The notes under the pieces are model-generated. The model saw only the letters and a list, made by a program, of their open reading frames with translations. It made no database searches and was not told where the DNA came from. 64,000 nt of DNA. Source: JAOAFX01 sp049700315 (GTDB lineage: Bacteria; Hydrothermota; Tepidihabitantia; SM23-42; JAOAFX01). The stretch spans positions 10,001 to 74,000 of the forward strand of contig JBNAVN010000006.1 in assembly GCA_049700315.1 (NCBI GenBank), given 5' to 3'. A program made the translations under genes and the position numbers. Shown in pieces: positions 6,670 through 15,628 of this stretch. Within the stretch, counting starts at the first letter, position 1. Each line of letters begins with the position of its first letter.

Positions 6670-9600
6670 TTAACGACCACGCCAGATCATAACACCACCT
6701 CTGGGATTGAATGGTAGTGGTGTTTGGACTTCTTTTATACCACCGGATGTCTGAATAAATACCTTTTCCTGTTTTGGACCGATGACCAGTGAAGGTTCAG
6801 ATGGCAGATCTCCAACAATTGGAACATACCGTTTATGTTCTCCAGTTACATTCTTGCCTAAGATGTCAGTCTTGTAAGCAGTACCAGTGAGGTAATACAA
6901 TACCCAGAGATTACCAGAAGAAGGTCCACCACTCCCACCAATACAAAGGTCAGGACCTGTGGGATTCTGCTGGGTTGTATCAGAGGGAATAAAGGTGGTG
7001 AAAATCACCGCACCACCTAAGACAACCGGTGTGGTTATCACCCGTTCACCAGGGGTTTCATTAAATCTCAAAAACCATCCTTGTTCGGAATTGATTGCAT
7101 CAACCAACTCATTCCAGGTATCTATGCCTGGACCTGCTCCAGTAACCGAGTCATCAAACACCTTTACATTTGTTACATCAAATAGGTCGTTGTAGGTAAA
7201 CGCTGGGGTTATCTCGGTACCAAGGGTTGTATCATCTCTTACTCCGATGAATACCATTGTATCTTTGTTCGCTGCATCTGGATTTGAGATATATCTGCCC
7301 GAGCCAAAATATATCCAGAGCCTTCCGTATTCATCTGTTGCAACCGAACCTTCAGCAGTCACTGGTCTGTTTAGATTTATAACTTGTTGATAGGTCCAGG
7401 TGGCGGGGTCTGGGTTTTCATGGGTTTTTATCCTGTAGATTTTGCCTCTATTGTTTTTATCCATTGTGCCAAAATATATGAGCTCAGTAGAATAGTTCAA
7501 TCCCCAGTCTGCAGCAAAAACATTGGTAATTGCGCAGGTATCATTGAGCACGATTGTCCGTACTGTATCACCGGTTAATGGGTTTAAAACAAATATTCTT
7601 CCTCTTTGGGTAACCTCACCAAATAATGATTGTGGTCCTGAACCAAAGACTAGATACCAGGTATTCTGACACTTCACCAGTGTTGGCACACAGAAAGTCA
7701 GTCCCAAATCACTTCGTGTGAATTCCCATAACAATCTTGGATAATTGCTTGATTCAGGATTTGTTATATCAATACAGGAATAAGAGGAACGATAGGTATT
7801 TGACCCTACTGTGATAGCATAACCACCCTGGCGCATACCAGCAACCAGGATTGTTCCCCAGCCCTCAGGATGGTCTGCATCCGAAGTAAAAATACGGGCG
7901 TCTGTAGGATAGGGTTTCAGGTCAACATAATAAACATGACAATAGGTTGTGTCCTTCAGCCATTTTAGGTGTGGCAGGAGATTGAAAGGAATATACGCCC
8001 AGAGTTCCTGACCAAGTATTTTTCCAAGTGGATTGATTTCCGCAATTTCAAAAGGATTGCCCAGGCGTGTGTACAATCCTGAATTGAATGCATGTAGCAT
8101 ACCATCATTGGCGCCCGTGTAGATAACTAATCTGCGGTCCTTATATTGATTCCAGAAGGTGTTATAAGAATTATCATTGTAGATTAAATCATATAACTCT
8201 GCGGGCGTCCCTACAAGCATTGGCTGTGAATAAATTATATCCCCGAGTTTCCAGACATTGTTATCTGTGAATAACCTTCTCCGCCATAAGCTATAATCGG
8301 TTCCCCGTATGTAGTTGATTAGTTTATTGCAGGAATCCACATTTCCGCTATGGAATCCCAGATGGGGTCTGATATTGGCACTATTTGCTACAGTAAAAGG
8401 ACTGAGCAAACCATTGAGATTTGTGTAGATTGTTCGGTTCCCTGGTAAGGTATTTCTTAATAATGCTCCGGCATTCCAGACAAAATTCAGACTTTCAACT
8501 GGAACAGTATCAATTGGTGCCAAAAGAGTATCCATACTTATGCCCGCAGTATCCTGAAAACGCGCAGCCATTGTTCTGTTCTGTCCCGCAGAAAAGAACA
8601 TCTTTACAACATAGTCCTGTTTAAGATTCAGGCGGAGATTATGCTGGGTTTCTTCCCTGACCAGGCCTGAATCATCCACCCATAGACTCTGGACACTGCC
8701 GAGCCAGTTTAAGTCATAATCATTTAAAGGCATCCTTGGCCAGAACTGGGCATTGATTAAAAGCCCGGCGCCTTTCATTCCACCACCTGTCACCGATGCA
8801 GCTGAAGCGCTCGTGACCCTTGAGATAGTCTGAATATTGACAAATATCTCCTCCAAGGCATTTGCAAGTTGCTGACCATCCTGCACATAGAAGAAATTAT
8901 CAGGTCTGCCATCACTGTTCTTGTCATATTCCGAAGGTTGATATCTCTTATCGTTATTCTCATCAATGAATCCACCTTCTCTTGCAATCTGTCTGAAAAA
9001 GATTGAATCTGCATCATCATCCTCGCCCTTGGCAAATAGATATATAGAATAAAAATTAATGGACTGTCTATCAGGAATATCAGGTCTCAAATCATTGATA
9101 TGGGCATAATATGCATAATCATCCCCAGGGCGGTCATGGGCGTATCTTGGGTAAGGTGCTTGAGGAGAATTCGAGCCATCACAATCATCATAAGGGTCAT
9201 GACCATTATAGGGTGAATTTGGATATTCAATTTCATAAGCATAATCCCAGAAGGTATTAAAACCTGCTCCATAAGGAGATGGATACCAGGTTAAATGATT
9301 ACAGTTTATATATGAAACATCAGAGTTTGAACCACCATCACCGATCACGATTGCAAAGGTTGGTCTGCAGGAGACTGATACTGTATCTCCACCAACCACC
9401 TCATACCAGGGGTCCCTCGGTGTTCCGACCCAGGAAGAATTCCATGTATAATTTGGTGTAGAATGGGTAAAATGCGGTCCACTCAAAAACCTTAGATAAT
9501 GGATTGCCTCAAATATTGCATTTCCGGTTGGTGTTCCGCCTGTGGGCTGGTTTAGGCCATCCTGATTCTCCAATACTGTGAGCATCCTGACCAAACTTGA

Positions 9601-10209
9601 ATCGAATGTGCATTTCACCCTTTCGTAGAATGTTGAACTTGTGGAAAAGGTAAGCAGGGCAAAATGGGGTGCATCTGAATCCCAGACATAGTCTGTATCC
9701 TTATCTGCAATCTCCCTTATTATACCTTTTGTTCTTTCGGTTGAATCAGTTGTGACAATACCATACCAGGTTTTGCCACTTGTAGAAGCAGGAACTTCAA
9801 AGCGAAGTCTTGCTTTGTTATTATAAGCAATACCCCTACCCCCTGTAAATGCCTTGCGCGCAACATCAATCCTTGTCATAAAGTAGTAGTTTATCCAATT
9901 CCCTGACCATTTACCATTACCTGCACCTGAATGTTTTACAAAATACCAATAACCGCCAACATTTACTGAATCATAGGTATAACTCGGGTTTGCATAACCA
10001 TAATAGGTAAAATTAGGATTATATGCTTCACCCCAGTAATGATAGGCCCAGAATCTCATACTTCCGGTCATATCCTGAACAAGAAGGACATTCGGTTTTA
10101 CCACTGCGGTTTTACCACCAACAAAAGGTGGTGCAGTGCAGTAGTTGTTCATCTCCTGGGCAATGAAAAAACCGCCCAGCAAAAGAATGAATATTATTAT
10201 CTTCTTCAT
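6670..10209 (-). CDS. pilY1: PilY1-like type IV pilus tip adhesin / assembly factor
   Basis: About 1,179 residues. The start is the ATG at 10209, preceded by AAGGAGG; an upstream in-frame start would skip that site. Order of parts: Sec signal peptide; N-terminal von Willebrand A-like domain with the MIDAS-type DMTGSM near residue 45; an Asp/Asn-rich calcium-binding segment (DKNSDGRPD); then the PilC/PilY1 beta-propeller in the C-terminal half (VIYTGANDGMLHAFNSG, WGTILVAGMRQGGYA, YFGTMDKNNRGKIYRI, RLWIYFGSGRYI). PilY1 proteins promote pilus extension, surface attachment and mechanosensing. Gene order fimT/U-like, pilV, pilW, pilX, pilY1 matches Pseudomonas. Downstream it couples to the small exported protein. 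Confidence 0.92.
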   Translation of the reverse strand: MKKIIIFILLLGGFFIAQEMNNYCTAPPFVGGKTAVVKPNVLLVQDMTGSMRFWAYHYWGEAYNPNFTYYGYANPSYTYDSVNVGGYWYFVKHSGAGNGKWSGNWINYYFMTRIDVARKAFTGGRGIAYNNKARLRFEVPASTSGKTWYGIVTTDSTERTKGIIREIADKDTDYVWDSDAPHFALLTFSTSSTFYERVKCTFDSSLVRMLTVLENQDGLNQPTGGTPTGNAIFEAIHYLRFLSGPHFTHSTPNYTWNSSWVGTPRDPWYEVVGGDTVSVSCRPTFAIVIGDGGSNSDVSYINCNHLTWYPSPYGAGFNTFWDYAYEIEYPNSPYNGHDPYDDCDGSNSPQAPYPRYAHDRPGDDYAYYAHINDLRPDIPDRQSINFYSIYLFAKGEDDDADSIFFRQIAREGGFIDENNDKRYQPSEYDKNSDGRPDNFFYVQDGQQLANALEEIFVNIQTISRVTSASAASVTGGGMKGAGLLINAQFWPRMPLNDYDLNWLGSVQSLWVDDSGLVREETQHNLRLNLKQDYVVKMFFSAGQNRTMAARFQDTAGISMDTLLAPIDTVPVESLNFVWNAGALLRNTLPGNRTIYTNLNGLLSPFTVANSANIRPHLGFHSGNVDSCNKLINYIRGTDYSLWRRRLFTDNNVWKLGDIIYSQPMLVGTPAELYDLIYNDNSYNTFWNQYKDRRLVIYTGANDGMLHAFNSGLYTRLGNPFEIAEINPLGKILGQELWAYIPFNLLPHLKWLKDTTYCHVYYVDLKPYPTDARIFTSDADHPEGWGTILVAGMRQGGYAITVGSNTYRSSYSCIDITNPESSNYPRLLWEFTRSDLGLTFCVPTLVKCQNTWYLVFGSGPQSLFGEVTQRGRIFVLNPLTGDTVRTIVLNDTCAITNVFAADWGLNYSTELIYFGTMDKNNRGKIYRIKTHENPDPATWTYQQVINLNRPVTAEGSVATDEYGRLWIYFGSGRYISNPDAANKDTMVFIGVRDDTTLGTEITPAFTYNDLFDVTNVKVFDDSVTGAGPGIDTWNELVDAINSEQGWFLRFNETPGERVITTPVVLGGAVIFTTFIPSDTTQQNPTGPDLCIGGSGGPSSGNLWVLYYLTGTAYKTDILGKNVTGEHKRYVPIVGDLPSEPSLVIGPKQEKVFIQTSGGIKEVQTPLPFNPRGGVMIWRGR

Positions 10210-10222
10210 TTTTTCCTCCTTT

Positions 10223-10708
10223 TTAATCAATACCAATCACTCGTTTTATTTCTGTCTCAGTGGTGACACTATCACCTGCGGTTCCACAGGATGCAGCAAC
10301 AATCTTATAATAATAACTTGCACCACCACCAGCAAGACCCTGTCCAGCACCGAAATAACCACGAGCAAATTTTATCACTGCGCCTGCCTCAGTCGCTGCA
10401 AAAAGTGGACGGACATATATATGAACCCGATAGTTTGCTATATTTTGCTGGAATGTGGTATCTTGTATATTGTGTGCCTCAAATCCGGTATATGCCCTCA
10501 GAACACCAAGTTCCAATCCTCCCTCACAGGCTTCAAATGCAGTCTGATACCTTTTCTGCCCTGCTGTGACATTTAACGCCCTTATCACAAGATAGACTGC
10601 AAGGCTGCCGATTATGAGAATCAGTATCATCGTGCCCAGAGCAACGAGCAGGGCAATACCTCTATTTTTATGTCTTTTGTTAATCAGGCATTTTTTAAAT
10701 GTAAACAT
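10223..10708 (-). CDS. pilX: PilX-like minor pilin
   Basis: 161 residues. A basic leader ends in KNRG, followed directly by a hydrophobic helix (IALLVALGTMILILIIGSLA). The residue 5 Glu typical of major pilins is absent, as in PilX/GspK-type minor pilins. 'AFEACEGGLELGVLRAY' after the helix matches PilX. It likely primes pilus assembly together with PilV, PilW and PilY1. An AGGAGG site precedes the ATG; the next gene, pilY1, starts 13 nt after its stop. Confidence 0.85.
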   Translation of the reverse strand: MFTFKKCLINKRHKNRGIALLVALGTMILILIIGSLAVYLVIRALNVTAGQKRYQTAFEACEGGLELGVLRAYTGFEAHNIQDTTFQQNIANYRVHIYVRPLFAATEAGAVIKFARGYFGAGQGLAGGGASYYYKIVAASCGTAGDSVTTETEIKRVIGID

Positions 10709-10717
10709 AATGTCCTC

Positions 10718-11704
10718 CTAACTTCTATAATTCCTTGGCCAGGCGATCGTTTGAACAATAACACGCTTAAAACGGCGCTGTATGTCATTGAGTGGATATG
10801 TGTGATCTTCTATCGTGATGGAGTTTGCTGGATAATGATAGTCAGTTAAACCCCTCTCGCTCATTACGACAAATGTTACGCGGACCACGAATAGATGTCG
10901 TTGAAGGTCTATCTGGTTAAAACCTGCGAGGTCGTGGTGCCATTCAACATAGTTTGTCATGCTATCAATAATGCCGTTGTCATTTTCGTCAATACCATAT
11001 CTGAATTGAATATCCTCCACATTCTCAAGAAAAACTTCATCACCGCGCATCAACTGATGTTGGTTATTAATGTAGTAACTAATACCATTGAAGTAGCAAT
11101 CGTCGTTATATGCAATACATACCGAACCCTGTCCTGTATTTGTAGGCCGACTCAGGTGCAACTCCAATGCTGGGATTGTATCTTCGCCTGCTGCATAGGT
11201 TGTTGTATCTATTTGTTGAATCACAAGCCCTGTGTCCAGCAGACTCTTCTTATTACTGATAATTCCGATTCTGTCTCCGATTGAATAATTGGAGGCTGCA
11301 TCTTCGTGCCTATAGACTTTTATCCTATCGCTATTCATTGCAATCTCAAGCACTGGCGACCAATTAGCATGGGATGCCTCAAAACTGAATGCCATGCTTC
11401 TGATTCCCAGGCTGTCTCTCGTGTTGTTGTAGTTCTGGGGATAGAAAACCTCATCATTTTGGCCCATTCCATAACCTGCCATAAATAAATCCCACCTCAG
11501 TATCGTGAGCGCGGCCTGGGCATCAGTTTGTAAAACAGAAGTTGTCTGGACATTTATCGCTTTTGTTTGTTGCATAGTAAGGATTGAGTAGATTGCACCC
11601 AGGACAATCATCAGGATAACCAGAGAAACCATCAACTCAATTAAGGTCATACCGGTTGTTATTTTGTAAATTCTGCATCTTTTGATTTTTAGATTAGTAT
11701 TCAT
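10718..11704 (-). CDS. pilW: PilW-like minor pilin
   Basis: 328 residues. Type IV prepilin signal with an unusually long leader of about 18 residues: KITTG followed by MTLIELMVSLVILMIVLG, with the conserved Glu at +5. 'AQAALTILRWDLFMAGYGMG' after the helix is typical of PilW. The length is also that of PilW, the largest minor pilin. A GGAGG site precedes the start, and pilV ends 3 nt upstream. Expected to be processed by a prepilin peptidase encoded elsewhere. Confidence 0.88.
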   Translation of the reverse strand: MNTNLKIKRCRIYKITTGMTLIELMVSLVILMIVLGAIYSILTMQQTKAINVQTTSVLQTDAQAALTILRWDLFMAGYGMGQNDEVFYPQNYNNTRDSLGIRSMAFSFEASHANWSPVLEIAMNSDRIKVYRHEDAASNYSIGDRIGIISNKKSLLDTGLVIQQIDTTTYAAGEDTIPALELHLSRPTNTGQGSVCIAYNDDCYFNGISYYINNQHQLMRGDEVFLENVEDIQFRYGIDENDNGIIDSMTNYVEWHHDLAGFNQIDLQRHLFVVRVTFVVMSERGLTDYHYPANSITIEDHTYPLNDIQRRFKRVIVQTIAWPRNYRS

Positions 11705-11707
11705 TTT

Positions 11708-12118
11708 CTACCTCCATTTCACATAATCAGTAAAGAATATCCTCTTTCCCTTGTTATTTACTATCATTCTGATGGTTCTTGCACCAGGAGTTGGATAATT
11801 GTCAGCCACATTCCAGAATACACGATAAACCGTTGGTCCAATTGTTCTTCCCACTACATTTGTTGAGTCTGCTACATAAGCGAGTAATGTATCATCTAAG
11901 GTCAAAGAATCGCATGTAGGGCTGACCAATGGGTCTGTTATATATACTCCTTTTAGAACCTCCATTGCTCTTGTGATGATCTCCCGTGCCTCCCTTCCTT
12001 CTCTTACTTTCTGATTTGTTCTCATACTAAGAAGTGTCATTTGGCTTGCTGCAAGCACACCCAAAGCAAGAATAACAATTGCTACCAAAACTTCAACGAG
12101 TGTAAATCCTTTTTTCAT
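11708..12118 (-). CDS. pilV: PilV-like minor pilin
   Basis: 136 residues from the ATG at 12118, which has a GGGGG-type Shine-Dalgarno; an upstream in-frame start would destroy the short prepilin leader. MKKG is followed by FTLVEVLVAIVILALGVLAA with Glu +5, then 'RTNQKVREGREAREIITRAM', as in PilV/GspI. Two Cys-free beta regions follow. It sits in the fimT-pilV-pilW-pilX-pilY1 operon. Confidence 0.87.
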   Translation of the reverse strand: MKKGFTLVEVLVAIVILALGVLAASQMTLLSMRTNQKVREGREAREIITRAMEVLKGVYITDPLVSPTCDSLTLDDTLLAYVADSTNVVGRTIGPTVYRVFWNVADNYPTPGARTIRMIVNNKGKRIFFTDYVKWR

Positions 12119-12132
12119 ATTACCCCCTTTGG

Positions 12133-12657
12133 TTAGTACCATCCGCCACTGCCATAGCGGTAAATCTTCACCCTGCCCAGGGAATTTACTCCAATTGCGT
12201 AACTATCTTTTTCATCAGTTATGTAAATTACTCCGCGATTAGCGCCTCCCCTGTTATCTATTTCAAGAATATCATTCGGTAGAAAATCAATGCCATTCCC
12301 TGCCGGTGCATCAACCCAGCCTTCCGGCGGATGGCCACTAACTCCAATTGCGCAACCAAATCTAATATTTCCGCCGGTCGTCTGCGCAAGTTTATACCTA
12401 TTTTGCAAAACACCATTTGGAGTTATGCTGGTCACTATGTATTCGCGAGTGCCTGTATCAAACGTTATTGTATGGGTAATACTGGTTGACAGAGCACGTT
12501 CTCTAATCTGTCTCAAATCTTGGGTGAGGGTCTGAGTAGCCGCCCTAATTCTTGCCTTTCTCTGCATTGAAGCAAAATTGGGTACTGCAAGGGCAACGAT
12601 AACACCGATAATGCCAATAACAACCATCAATTCAATCACTGTAAAACCCTTTTTCAT
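12133..12657 (-). CDS. FimT/FimU (GspH-type) minor pseudopilin
   Basis: 174 residues from the ATG at 12657, which has a strong AAAGGAGG site; longer in-frame starts would bury the prepilin leader. MKKG then FTVIELMVVIGIIGVIVALA (Glu +5), 'QRKARIRAATQTLTQDLRQI', and a GspH-like C-terminus with 'IYITDEKDSYAIGVNSLGRV'. This is the first gene of the minor pilin operon; GspH/FimU proteins sit near the pilus tip. It ends 14 nt before pilV. Confidence 0.87.
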   Translation of the reverse strand: MKKGFTVIELMVVIGIIGVIVALAVPNFASMQRKARIRAATQTLTQDLRQIRERALSTSITHTITFDTGTREYIVTSITPNGVLQNRYKLAQTTGGNIRFGCAIGVSGHPPEGWVDAPAGNGIDFLPNDILEIDNRGGANRGVIYITDEKDSYAIGVNSLGRVKIYRYGSGGWY

Positions 12658-12708
12658 AAAACCTCCTTTGCATTGCATAATCCGCAATTCCGCTGAAATT
12701 GATACGGA

Positions 12709-12736
12709 ATAACACGGATTTCTTGATTTCTGTCCA
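12709..12736 (-). promoter_or_regulatory. Possible promoter of the pilus operon
   Basis: Minus-strand TGGACA (12736-12731), 16 bp, TGTTAT (12714-12709). The match to consensus is only 9 of 12, but the spacing fits the rest of the window and there is no better candidate before the fimT-like gene. Confidence 0.4.
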
Positions 12737-12891
12737 TTGATCATGCTCATTCATAACCTCTAATCCTAATCAGTATATATGCAAATTTCATTCCTGTTTT
12801 TTGGAAAAAACTGCTGAAATTTAATGAGATTTGTGTGAAAAATATAATAAATAGATAAATTGTTGCTGTTATTGGGTAAAAAATTACACAA

Positions 12892-12928
12892 ATGCAACAA
12901 CTCTCTGCCTGCTGCAAGTATGTTGCAT
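12892..12928. repeat. REP-like palindrome, left flank of the transposase
   Basis: Perfect 8-bp arms ATGCAACA (12892-12899) and TGTTGCAT (12921-12928) enclose a 21-nt centre containing TCTCTGCCTGCTGCAA. The same element occurs in inverted orientation on the other side of the transposase. The element is 6 bp from the transposase promoter. Confidence 0.85.
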
Positions 12929-12934
12929 TATCCA

Positions 12935-12962
12935 TTGACAACCTTCGCAAAATGTGTATAAT
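12935..12962 (+). promoter_or_regulatory. Promoter of the transposase gene
   Basis: TTGACA (12935-12940), 16 bp, TATAAT (12957-12962), both perfect; the ATG is 17 nt downstream with no Shine-Dalgarno. Confidence 0.75.
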
Positions 12963-12979
12963 CAAAAATATTAAATCTT

Positions 12980-13840
12980 ATGAATTCTAAACATATGCGC
13001 AGGTTATGCGGTGAAAATCTTTATCACCATGTTTATGCATGGGGAAATGATAGACATCCAACATTCAAAGAAGAGAATCATTACGAGCTTTACCTTAATT
13101 TATTAGAAAAATCATCAAAAAAATTCGACATTGATGTTATTGCCTATGCATTGATGCAGTGGCATGTCCATCTCTTTATTTTTGACCATTTTAATAAGAT
13201 TTCAAAATTTATGGAAGAACTTCATGGTAAGTATGCAATTCTATTTAATAAAGAAACTGGTAGTGTGGGTCATGTTTTTGGAGAAAGATTCAATAACAAA
13301 ATTGTTCAGCCAAATGACTATGGTTTGTACCTGTCCTCTTATATCCATCGTCAGGCAGTTGAAGCAAGACTGGTTGTTGATCCAAAAGACTATCCCTGGA
13401 CAAGTTATCGGCAGTATATAGGATTAGAACCAATAAGGTTTATAAAACCACAGGTTATCCTTGAGCAATTCGGAGACTATGTTGATTTTAAGAAAGTAGC
13501 AAGGGCTTACCAGGAATTTGTCTTGAACGCAGGGAAGGATATTAAAGATTGGGATGATTTCAAATCACCGATTGTGGGAACTTTTGGTTTTGTTGAAAGT
13601 CTTCGCAAAAAGTTAGGAGTGAAAGTTAATCAAAACTATGACAAAGATGAGCTTCTCAGCGCAATCAGTAACGAGTTGAATATCTCAACAGAAATGCTGT
13701 TAAATCCCTTAGGATTGAAACAGAGACAATTCAGGCGTAAGGCGATCAATATTTTGATAAAGGATTATGATTTGAAGATTTCTGAAGTTGCAAGGATATT
13801 GAAAATTTCACGATATACTGTGATGAGAAATATGGATTGA
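12980..13840 (+). CDS. REP-associated tyrosine (Y1, HUH) transposase, RAYT family
   Basis: 286 residues. The N-terminal Y1 domain has LYHHVYAWGNDRHPTF, the HUH pair in MQWHVHLFIF (near residues 61-66) and the nucleophile-bearing helix SSYIHRQAVEARLV followed by the family-typical DPKDYPWTSY. The C-terminus is a DnaA/HTH-like DNA-binding region (ISEVARILKISRYTVMRNM). RAYTs cut single-stranded REP hairpins; many are single-copy and domesticated rather than mobile like IS200. Here the gene is intact, has a consensus promoter and is framed by two inverted copies of a 37-bp palindrome, which fits a RAYT with its cognate REP pair. Whether it is active cannot be told from one copy. Confidence 0.9.
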   Translation: MNSKHMRRLCGENLYHHVYAWGNDRHPTFKEENHYELYLNLLEKSSKKFDIDVIAYALMQWHVHLFIFDHFNKISKFMEELHGKYAILFNKETGSVGHVFGERFNNKIVQPNDYGLYLSSYIHRQAVEARLVVDPKDYPWTSYRQYIGLEPIRFIKPQVILEQFGDYVDFKKVARAYQEFVLNAGKDIKDWDDFKSPIVGTFGFVESLRKKLGVKVNQNYDKDELLSAISNELNISTEMLLNPLGLKQRQFRRKAINILIKDYDLKISEVARILKISRYTVMRNMD

Positions 13841-13843
13841 AAG

Positions 13844-13880
13844 ATGCAACACTTTTGCGGCAGGCAGAGAAATGTTGCAT
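13844..13880. repeat. REP-like palindrome, right flank of the transposase
   Basis: Arms ATGCAACA (13844-13851) and TGTTGCAT (13873-13880) around a 21-nt centre. The reverse complement of the centre reads TTTCTCTGCCTGCCGCAA, matching the left copy, so the two elements face each other. It starts 3 bp after the transposase stop codon. Confidence 0.85.
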
Positions 13881-13917
13881 TTTGTTCCTGAAATTATGCA
13901 GTAGTTATACAATAGTG

Positions 13918-13945
13918 TTGACATCACACTCTCACTGGATATAAT
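13918..13945 (+). promoter_or_regulatory. Promoter of the M6 protease gene, leaderless arrangement
   Basis: TTGACA (13918-13923), 16 bp, TATAAT (13940-13945), then 6 nt to the ATG. Confidence 0.8.
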
Positions 13946-13951
13946 TCAATT

Positions 13952-15616
13952 ATGAATTTCATATTACTGCTTTCTTTATTTTTGATGCCACCCAATCCAT
14001 ACACAAGGACACCGATCAAACCGCCGAAATTTCCTATTTTCATGAATAGAGGCCCGGGTCTGATCCAACCTGCCCTGGGTGAGAAAAAGGCGATCGTAAT
14101 TTTAGTGGATTTTTCAGATCATCCATCTACTTATCAGAAATCTCAGTTTGATTCTCTCATATATGGTGAAAATGAGAACTCTATGCGCAAATACTACAGT
14201 GAAGTCTCTTACGGCAAATTCACGATTAGCAAGCAGAGCAATGTTGTAGGTTGGGTGCGTGCACCACAAAGTTATGCCTATTATGTTGGTGATTCATTTG
14301 GTTTTTATAGTGATTATCCACATAATGTCCAGAAACTTGTTGAAGATGCTTGTGCCCTTGCCGATCCTTTAGTTGATTTTTCTCAGTATGACGGAAATGG
14401 CGACGGCATCGTAGACGGTATTTTTATTGTCCATTCAGGACCCGGTGCAGAAGAAACCGGGAGTCCTAATGACATCTGGTCACATCAGTGGCAATTGTCA
14501 AACACCGGTACAAGTTGTCCAGGCGCCTATCAAACCCAGGATGGAGTTAAGGTAGATTATTATTCAATGGAACCAGAAAGCCTTGTCAACCCACCTTCAA
14601 GGATTACGGTTGGCGTATTTGTCCATGAATTCGGGCATGTGCTTGGACTGCCTGATTTGTATGATACAGATTATTCTACGAATGGCATTGGCATATTCTG
14701 TTTGATGGCTGCAGGTTCATGGGGTACATCCAGTTCATCAGATTTACCAGGAAACACACCATCTCATCCTTGTGTCTGGTGTAAATATCAACTTGGCTGG
14801 CTCACACCAACCGCGATTGAGAGAAAAGGGATAAGTAAACTGGAGAATCAACAAATACCGTGCTCGGCAAGAAGTCCATTTGCAGTAAAGATATTGGAAG
14901 ATCCGGGTGGGCCAGACTGGAATTTCAGTACCGGTGGCAGGGGTGAATATTTCTTGATAGAAAATAGATTCCGCACAGGATTTGACCGGTCCCTGCCTGG
15001 TGATGGACTATTGATTTTACATATTGACGATTCAAGAACCGAGAATAATAACGAGAACCATCCATTGGTGGGTATTATGCAGGCAGACGGTGATAACGGT
15101 TATTTGCTACCAAGGTCAACCTGGGGAAAGGCAGAAGATCTGTGGAAGAACGATTCAATCGGCTTCTATGATGGTTCAACTCCTTCAAGCAGGTTTTATG
15201 GTGATTCGGCAAGTGGCGTGACGGTCTATAATATTGGTTCTGCTGATTCCATAATGACCGCATCTTTCTGGATAAGTCCATTGTTTTTAGGTAGGATTGC
15301 GGCGTATCCTAATCCATTCCGGGTTGACCGAATTCCGTCCTGGGGAAAGAGTGTGGTAATTTCTTATACCCCATCGGATACTACAGAATTGGGCAGTCAA
15401 TTTCCTGATTTTAAGGTCACTATTTATAATATTGCTGGCGAAAGGGTAAGAATACTTGATGATCAGAATGAGGTTGATCGTTACAGAAGGTGTGCCTTCT
15501 GGGATTTGAAAAATGAGAAGGGTAATGCGGTGGTAAGTGGAATGTATATTTATGTGATTGAACTGCAGGGTGAAAGGATAGAGAGAAGCAAAGGAAGAAT
15601 GACTATTATCAGGTAA
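13952..15616 (+). CDS. Secreted M6-family zinc metalloprotease with C-terminal sorting-type domain
   Basis: 554 residues. Short signal peptide (residues 1-12), then 'GEKKAIVILVDFSDHPSTY' and 'MRKYYSEVSYGKF', typical of M6 (immune inhibitor A-like) proteases. The zinc site is HEFGHVLGLPD with His225, Glu226, His229 and Asp235 (HExxHxxGxxD). A DGNGDG motif may bind calcium. The last 95 residues form an FlgD/T9SS-like domain: AAYPNPFRVDR, VTIYNIAGERVRIL, WDLKNEKGNAVVSGMYIYVI. In Bacteroidota such domains direct type IX export. Expected role is extracellular protein degradation. The -10 box ends 6 nt before the ATG, so it is leaderless. The next gene begins 12 nt later. Confidence 0.9.
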   Translation: MNFILLLSLFLMPPNPYTRTPIKPPKFPIFMNRGPGLIQPALGEKKAIVILVDFSDHPSTYQKSQFDSLIYGENENSMRKYYSEVSYGKFTISKQSNVVGWVRAPQSYAYYVGDSFGFYSDYPHNVQKLVEDACALADPLVDFSQYDGNGDGIVDGIFIVHSGPGAEETGSPNDIWSHQWQLSNTGTSCPGAYQTQDGVKVDYYSMEPESLVNPPSRITVGVFVHEFGHVLGLPDLYDTDYSTNGIGIFCLMAAGSWGTSSSSDLPGNTPSHPCVWCKYQLGWLTPTAIERKGISKLENQQIPCSARSPFAVKILEDPGGPDWNFSTGGRGEYFLIENRFRTGFDRSLPGDGLLILHIDDSRTENNNENHPLVGIMQADGDNGYLLPRSTWGKAEDLWKNDSIGFYDGSTPSSRFYGDSASGVTVYNIGSADSIMTASFWISPLFLGRIAAYPNPFRVDRIPSWGKSVVISYTPSDTTELGSQFPDFKVTIYNIAGERVRILDDQNEVDRYRRCAFWDLKNEKGNAVVSGMYIYVIELQGERIERSKGRMTIIR

Positions 15617-15628
15617 AGCATGAACTAA

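Noticed and set aside
8790..9272. Two Met-rich minus-strand frames inside pilY1
   Set aside because: They are out-of-frame reflections of the repetitive Asp/Asn/Tyr codons of pilY1.
12747..12965. A 72-codon minus-strand reading frame upstream of the pilus operon
   Set aside because: It runs through the REP palindrome and the transposase promoter, has no Shine-Dalgarno and shows no protein-like pattern.
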